NCBI GenBank assembly: GCA_049324575.1
Contig: JBMONI010000004.1
Location: forward strand, 97,964-161,963
Direction: 5' to 3'
DNA length: 64,000 nt
Source of the DNA: JBMONI01 sp049324575
GTDB lineage: Bacteria > Omnitrophota > Omnitrophia > Omnitrophales > Aquincolibacteriaceae
In this document: one piece after another, positions 59,585 to 64,000 of the stretch
How positions within the stretch are numbered: position 1 is the first letter of the stretch
Layout of the letters: each line of letters begins with the position of its first letter
Position numbers and translations under genes: made by a program
The notes under the pieces: generated by a model
What the model was told of the DNA's origin: nothing
The model's input: the letters and a program-made list of their open reading frames with translations, nothing else
Databases searched by the model: none

Positions 59585-61070
59585 AAAACCCCTCCCCGAA
59601 TTTTGCCACGATTTCGAAATCCGCAACCTCGTTCTTTCCTTCCCGTCGTGAAAGCGTTTTTTCGGCCTTCACACTTTCAAAATACCCCGATTCCTCCAAC
59701 CGGGTCACCAGGGCAAAAACTTGGGACATGGTTCCCGCCGTCCCTGCAATCTTGAGGTTCCCGCCGAGGTCATAATCATAAAGGGAAAGAAAAACTTCGT
59801 CGCCGACAAGTTCGGTGATCTTGTTAAAAGCCTTCAATCCCTTTCCCCGGCTTTCGAGGATCTTGCGGATGGCCCGACTCTTGGTCGATACTTTCTCGAG
59901 CAGGCGGGCTTGGTCAAAGGTTTCCTGATTGATCTTTTCTAATTTGGATATTTCAAAATCCTTGAAATAGATCTTCATCGCCATCGAAAATCCGACCATG
60001 ACGAACATCGACATCAAAAGGATCCCCAGGGTCATGATCTCTTTGGCGTTCTCGCGAACGCGCTTTTTCAATTTAACCTCTTTGGGAATGAGATCCATTT
60101 TCAACGAAGGCGCATGGCCCACGGTCGCCGCAAGTTCAAAAAAAGAATGTTCCGGCTCTTCATGAAGGAAAGCGGCCATTCGGTCTTCGATATCGAATTC
60201 CTGTCGGATGTCCAGGATCTCGAGATCCGCTTTTTTCTCGGCGATCAGGGGGATCTCTTTGCGCAGAGTCGCGCTCAGATTCTCAAGCTCGGCAGGAACG
60301 CCACAAAGAAAGAACACGGCCGGCATTTCCCCAAGCCCTTCGTCCTGATAGGCGATCAGCGACTTATTGAGCTCGTTGCAGAAATCCGTCGTTGCCGATC
60401 CCCGATCGATCAAAAAATTATTCGCCCCGACCGCGATGCTTCGCACAAAGACAAGCCTCCCTTCGATGGTGATCGAAAGATCCGATGCCGCCTCTCCCAA
60501 ATGGATCCCCGCGCTCAGAGGCCGCTGAGCTGTCGGAATCTTGCGGTGCGTCAACGCATAGGAAACGGCCTCAGGACCGACACAGATCTTCTCCATCATC
60601 AGTCCACAGTGATCCAAAATTCTGGTGTATTTATCGACGATCTTTCGATGAACAATGATCAGCAGGACATTCGTATAGTGCTGGCCAGCGACTTCCCGTG
60701 AAAGATAATCCACAACGATCTCTTCTCGGGAGTATGGGGTAAAACGGCCAAGCTGCAAGTTGATGATCTTCGCGATTTCCTCCTGATTATTGGAGGGCAT
60801 ATCGATATTTCGGGAAATGAAATGCCGCGCAGGGATCACGCAATGAATCCGAGGAATCTTCGCTTGGAACTGCCCCAAAGCTTCTTGAACAAAAGCAATC
60901 ATTCCCGGATCATCGCTCTCGTCGAATTCTTTAGCCGCGAAATGCTCGACTCTCAAGCTGTTCCCGAAAGGGCGAGCACAAACGATTTTTGCCGTGCGCT
61001 CTGAGAGATCGAGCCCGATGAAATCCTGCGTTTTACTTAACTTCCAGGGCGGCGCCCACCGTTTTTTCAA
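59577..61070 (-). CDS. GspL-like protein, fused PilM and PilN parts
   Basis: 497 residues. Residues about 12-300 form a PilM-like actin-fold domain beginning FIGLDLSERTAKIV. A membrane segment follows at about 325-350, then a coiled coil (about 350-390) and a PilN-like periplasmic domain to the end. This links cytoplasmic GspE to the pseudopilus. The start is TTG 61070, with GGGGGGAG 4 nt upstream and TTGA overlap with the gspJ stop; longer forms would extend into gspJ. Confidence 0.8.
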   Translation of the reverse strand: MKKRWAPPWKLSKTQDFIGLDLSERTAKIVCARPFGNSLRVEHFAAKEFDESDDPGMIAFVQEALGQFQAKIPRIHCVIPARHFISRNIDMPSNNQEEIAKIINLQLGRFTPYSREEIVVDYLSREVAGQHYTNVLLIIVHRKIVDKYTRILDHCGLMMEKICVGPEAVSYALTHRKIPTAQRPLSAGIHLGEAASDLSITIEGRLVFVRSIAVGANNFLIDRGSATTDFCNELNKSLIAYQDEGLGEMPAVFFLCGVPAELENLSATLRKEIPLIAEKKADLEILDIRQEFDIEDRMAAFLHEEPEHSFFELAATVGHAPSLKMDLIPKEVKLKKRVRENAKEIMTLGILLMSMFVMVGFSMAMKIYFKDFEISKLEKINQETFDQARLLEKVSTKSRAIRKILESRGKGLKAFNKITELVGDEVFLSLYDYDLGGNLKIAGTAGTMSQVFALVTRLEESGYFESVKAEKTLSRREGKNEVADFEIVAKFGEGFYG

Positions 61071-61699
61071 CCCGCTCCCCCCTTCGTTTTGAAATCTCGA
61101 GGCCCGCAGATCTGAGACCTCAACGCGATCACGCGCGAAATTTCCGCTTCTTTTTCCCCGGCAATCTTTACGGTGACCTTGACTGCTTCCGGCGCGCATT
61201 GTTTTTTCCAATCGAGCACCCACGCCGGTTTCTTCTGACGATCGACCGTATAATATCTTACTTTAAAGTTCTCCATATTACCCAATATCTTTTGGCTCTC
61301 CGTAATCCTCTCCCGGCGTCGAAGTAAGGTGGGGTAATCCGAGATCTCCTTCCAAAGCGTCCGCGCGGTTACGTCATAACGATAGCGAATTCGACGAATC
61401 TCCTCCCCCCACGGGATGCCATTCGCGCGTAGCATTTGGGACGGCGCTCGGCTAAAAAAAGTGAAATGGCCCTCCGCTCCCGTGAACGGTTGAGCCTGAA
61501 AAGCAACCGCATTGGAAAGGTCTTCAGCGATTTTTTCAAATACGATCTGGACATCTTCCCCAGGCCCCTGCTTCTGCGCATATCGCCATATTCCAATCCC
61601 CTGGGATAGCGCCTGGTAGAGGCCGAGCCCGATCAATGCCGTAAGGCTACATACCATGAGAAGTTCGATCAGACTGAACCCTGCACGGCTATGGCGCAC
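61067..61699 (-). CDS. gspJ: GspJ-like minor pseudopilin
   Basis: 210 residues. The prepilin cleavage site HSRAG/FSLIELLM is at residues 4-13, with the membrane helix to about 28 and a large C-terminal domain (about 35-205), the size of GspJ. Contains two late cysteines (QCAPEA, SQICGP). Overlaps gspI by 11 nt. Minor pseudopilins I and J with K normally form the pilus tip; no gspK is here. Confidence 0.8.
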   Translation of the reverse strand: MRHSRAGFSLIELLMVCSLTALIGLGLYQALSQGIGIWRYAQKQGPGEDVQIVFEKIAEDLSNAVAFQAQPFTGAEGHFTFFSRAPSQMLRANGIPWGEEIRRIRYRYDVTARTLWKEISDYPTLLRRRERITESQKILGNMENFKVRYYTVDRQKKPAWVLDWKKQCAPEAVKVTVKIAGEKEAEISRVIALRSQICGPRDFKTKGGAG

Positions 61700-62075
61700 G
61701 TTCGGCCTCCAGCGCAGCCCAATAGAAAAGACGGTTCAGATTTTTTGTCTTTCCTGATCTTCTCCAGGAAATTTCTGTATCGATCTTCCACAAAATTCCG
61801 TTCGAATCCTCTGGAGAAAAAGTTGCATGGTATTGGTAAACCGTTTTCGCACCTACCCAAGTCCCCGAAGAAGTCCCGGGCTTGATTTCCCCGAGGCGGA
61901 CTTGCTCACGAGATTCCCATGCTTTCTGAGCCGCTAGCGCTTCGGCCTCATAGCGGAACTCAAGATCACGCAATTGATCCAGAGACGCCAGCAACGGACG
62001 GAAAAGCACGACAATCCCCAATCCCATCAACAAAACGCTCGCCAGGACCTCAAGGAGAGTAAATCCCTTCTTCAT
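61689..62075 (-). CDS. gspI: GspI-like minor pseudopilin
   Basis: 128 residues, the normal length for GspI. Prepilin site KKG/FTLLEVLASVLLMG is at the very N-terminus, followed by the hydrophobic helix. Lies between gspG and gspJ, the usual order once gspH is missing. Confidence 0.82.
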   Translation of the reverse strand: MKKGFTLLEVLASVLLMGLGIVVLFRPLLASLDQLRDLEFRYEAEALAAQKAWESREQVRLGEIKPGTSSGTWVGAKTVYQYHATFSPEDSNGILWKIDTEISWRRSGKTKNLNRLFYWAALEAERAP

Positions 62076-62094
62076 AAGAGGAGCACGCCGACGC

Positions 62095-62526
62095 CTATTG
62101 CCAGTTGACGATATCGTCGTCCTTGGCTTCTGCTTTCGTGTTTTTCCCGGCTGAATACAGATCGTAATCGTGTTGTCGGTTTTTCCCCGGAGCCTCGTAT
62201 TGATACGGCCGTCCCCAAGGATCGATCGGTTTCTTTTCGAGATAGGGGCCGTTCCAATTTTGAGGAACTGGCTCCGAGGCGGGTTTGGACAAAAGAGCGG
62301 TCAGCCCCTGTTCGGTGCTCGGGAAAAAACCGTTATCCAATTCGTACAATTTCAAAGCCGTTGCGATATTGACCTCGACATCCGCTTTGGCCGCCGCTCG
62401 CTTAGCCTGATCGGAGCGCCCCATCAGCCGCGGAAGGATCATCGCCGACAAAGTCGCAATGATCACCACGACAAGGAGAATCTCGATCAAACTAAAACCG
62501 TTTCGCTTCAAAGGTTGTCGTTTCAT
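62095..62526 (-). CDS. gspG: Type II secretion major pseudopilin GspG
   Basis: 143 residues. Prepilin site KRNG/FSLIEILLVVVIIAT, then the globular domain with LDNGFFPSTEQGL, KKPIDPWGRPYQY and DYDLYSAGK, all diagnostic for GspG, including the calcium-site region near the end. ATG 62526 has AAGGGG about 8 nt upstream. A TTG six codons earlier overlaps the gspF stop (TTGA) but gives a poorer leader. Confidence 0.93.
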   Translation of the reverse strand: MKRQPLKRNGFSLIEILLVVVIIATLSAMILPRLMGRSDQAKRAAAKADVEVNIATALKLYELDNGFFPSTEQGLTALLSKPASEPVPQNWNGPYLEKKPIDPWGRPYQYEAPGKNRQHDYDLYSAGKNTKAEAKDDDIVNWQ

Positions 62527-62540
62527 ACACTCATCCCCTT

Positions 62541-63761
62541 TCAAAGTATCAATGCATTCATGCTGAAAACCGGAAGTAAGACCGCGATCAAAATCGCTCC
62601 CACAAGAAGCCCGACCAGAAGAATCAGGAGTGGCTCGAGAAGCTGAAGGAGATCTCCGATCATGGTCACGGACTCGAACTCATACCATTCTCCAAGTTCC
62701 CGCAAGACCGAATCCAGTCTGCCTGACTCTTCTCCCATCCGGATCAGCTGCGGCATGATCCCGCTGAAACGTTTTGACCTTTTTAAGATCTGACTCATCG
62801 GCTCGCCTTTCTCAAGGGCCCCCGAGACCCCTTCGAACTCCCCCCGCAACACCGTATTCGTCAATGCGGGAACACTGATCCGCACCGCCTGCACCAACGG
62901 GATCCCGCTGGAAAGAAGTAGCGCTAAGGTCTGACAAAAACGCCCGACCTGAACCATGAAAATGATCTTCCCGTATCTAGGCAAACCCAACACCCATCGA
63001 TCGAAGAATGCTTTGACCTTTGGCTTGCGGAGTAAGGGTCCGATGGCAAAACCCAGCATGATTAAACCCGCGGCCAGCAAGATCCCATAATGACTAAAAA
63101 AACTACTGATTGCGATCAGTCCCCGGGTCAGTAAAGGAAGTTCTTGGCCGAGATCATTGAAAAAACCCGCAAATTTAGGAATCACGAAGGTTAGGATAAA
63201 AACCACACTCAGGCCTCCAAGGCCAAGAACGAAAGCCGGATAGACCGATGCCGACTTGATTTTTTTCACCAATTGCTCCTGTTGGACGCGATAGTCCGCG
63301 ATCCTTTGCAGGGCATCGCTGATATTGCCGATACTCTCACCCGCCTGGATCATGGAGATCTCAAAACTCGAAAAAAAACGAGGGTGCTCGCCAAGCGCCT
63401 GCGAAAGGGAACTCCCCTGCCGGACTTTTTGTTCAACGGTTTGAAGAAGCTGTTTAAAATCCGCCACATCCATTTCTTCGGCCAACACCGAGAGGGCGCT
63501 GAGAAGCTGGAGCCCTGATCGCGTCATCCTCGCCATTTGCCGGTAAAAGAAGGTAATGATAATCCCCGTGATCTGAAACGATCTCTTTCTCCGTTCTCCT
63601 CGGCTTTTGGAAGCCTTTCCGGCCCGGAGTTCCTCCACCTCGACGGGGACCAACCCCTGCGCGCTGATCTTGCCCACTGCATCATCTTGCGTATGAGCTT
63701 CGACAATCCCTGTGACCCATTCAGCTCTGGAATTTTTAGCTCGGTACTGAAATATTTTCAT
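62541..63761 (-). CDS. gspF: Type II secretion inner-membrane protein GspF
   Basis: 406 residues with two GspF/PilC domains (about 75-195 and 280-395), each with conserved GES and GEExGRLD-type stretches (QAGESIGNIS, RMGEESGRLD), and three membrane segments. Starts FQYRAKNSRAEWVTG as in GspF. Platform protein of the pseudopilus. ATGA overlap with the PilZ gene. GspE, its usual upstream neighbour, would be beyond the window. Confidence 0.95.
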   Translation of the reverse strand: MKIFQYRAKNSRAEWVTGIVEAHTQDDAVGKISAQGLVPVEVEELRAGKASKSRGERRKRSFQITGIIITFFYRQMARMTRSGLQLLSALSVLAEEMDVADFKQLLQTVEQKVRQGSSLSQALGEHPRFFSSFEISMIQAGESIGNISDALQRIADYRVQQEQLVKKIKSASVYPAFVLGLGGLSVVFILTFVIPKFAGFFNDLGQELPLLTRGLIAISSFFSHYGILLAAGLIMLGFAIGPLLRKPKVKAFFDRWVLGLPRYGKIIFMVQVGRFCQTLALLLSSGIPLVQAVRISVPALTNTVLRGEFEGVSGALEKGEPMSQILKRSKRFSGIMPQLIRMGEESGRLDSVLRELGEWYEFESVTMIGDLLQLLEPLLILLVGLLVGAILIAVLLPVFSMNALIL

Positions 63762-64000
63762 GAGGCCGCCTTCACTCTGCAGTAGTTCTCAATACGTTGA
63801 CGGTCATTGCTGTGGATAGCCAGAAAACAGACCCCCGCTTCGCAAGCCTTACTCTGTCCGGCAGAGATTTTATAAACATGATTGACTCGAAGGACCTTGC
63901 CAATGCATTCGATCGGCGGATGCCCATCATCCAAGAGGACCTTCATCTCGAGAATATCCCCGATATGGAGGGTCTCCGTGGAATGAAATGCGATCCCCCC
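63758..64000 (-). CDS. PilZ-domain protein, N-terminus cut by window edge
   Basis: About 80 C-terminal residues visible; the 5' end lies beyond the right edge. The frame reads GGIAFHSTETLHIGDILEMK, then GKVLRV and FLAIHSNDRQRIENY, the second half of a PilZ domain, which binds cyclic-di-GMP. The arginine motif (RxxxR) would lie upstream outside the window. An internal ATG (63946) is not the real start because the domain begins earlier. Located where T2SS/T4P operons often carry c-di-GMP control; overlaps gspF by 4 nt. Confidence 0.75.
   Translation of the reverse strand, partial: GGIAFHSTETLHIGDILEMKVLLDDGHPPIECIGKVLRVNHVYKISAGQSKACEAGVCFLAIHSNDRQRIENYCRVKAAS

Noticed and set aside
62072..62257. 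61-codon minus-strand frame between gspI and gspG
   Set aside because: Lies out of frame inside gspG and lacks a prepilin signature; not gspH.
1..64000. tRNA, rRNA, CRISPR arrays, transposases or integrases
   Set aside because: None noticed on reading; intergenic space is minimal and no array of spaced direct repeats was seen. A covariance-model scan would settle tRNAs and small RNAs.

Overview
The window is a dense stretch of a diderm bacterial chromosome or metagenome contig with about 60 genes and hardly any free space. A taxon cannot be proven from it. Several features together suggest the Omnitrophota/PVC neighbourhood: a Minf_1886-family protein, a PilM-PilN fused GspL next to GspF/G/I/J, an STT3-type oligosaccharyltransferase with a GT2/DUF2304 pair, large Cys-rich secreted proteins with Asp/Gly linkers, a BatD/BatE pair, and a division cluster without ftsZ. 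A diderm envelope is supported by a SPOR protein, an OmpA-like lipoprotein, O-antigen-ligase-like enzymes and a DAP-type MurE. Almost everything is on the minus strand; only three genes (35351-35749, 57130-57855, 57852-58202) are on plus. About fourteen neighbouring gene pairs share a 4-nt stop/start overlap (ATGA, GTGA or TTGA), so long co-transcribed, translationally coupled units are likely.

Layout. 1-8082 is the accessory part. A two-gene module, a secreted Cys-rich protein followed by an O-antigen-ligase-like membrane enzyme, occurs twice in full, and a third copy is cut by the left edge. The modules are separated by candidate terminators and promoters. 8216-8362 is a short palindromic element. 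8394-24716 holds a long run: SPOR protein, GH1 glycosidase, lepB, lepA, rpe, an M16 peptidase, ruvX, trpA, trpB, a TPR-SH3 protein, batD, a ParB-like protein, an MA-type metallopeptidase, an M48 peptidase, an EEP-family enzyme and plsC. 24793-27564 is one large exported protein. 27817-35250 is the glycine cleavage operon gcvT-gcvH-gcvPA-gcvPB with a lipoate/octanoate transferase, followed by a Minf_1886 protein and a PcrA/UvrD helicase. 35762-49645 is the peptidoglycan and division cluster (OmpA lipoprotein, AsmA-like protein, murE, murF, mraY, murD, ftsW, murG, murC, murB, ddl, ftsQ, ftsA). 49658-54381 holds a 58-residue membrane protein, a GAF/degenerate HD-GYP protein, a dGTPase-like enzyme and an archaeal-type AAA ATPase. 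54596-58202 is an STT3 oligosaccharyltransferase divergent from a polyprenyl-phosphate glycosyltransferase pair. 58185-64000 is a type II secretion/pseudopilus operon whose first visible gene, a PilZ protein, is cut by the right edge.

How the parts work together. The division cluster makes lipid II and builds the wall. The gcv genes form a complete glycine cleavage system except for the L protein, and they include their own GcvH lipoylation enzyme. The pseudopilus genes, signal peptidase, STT3 enzyme and ligase-like enzymes point to heavy export and glycosylation of surface proteins. The Cys-rich proteins are the obvious candidate substrates. That link is my inference and is the most interesting hypothesis in the window.
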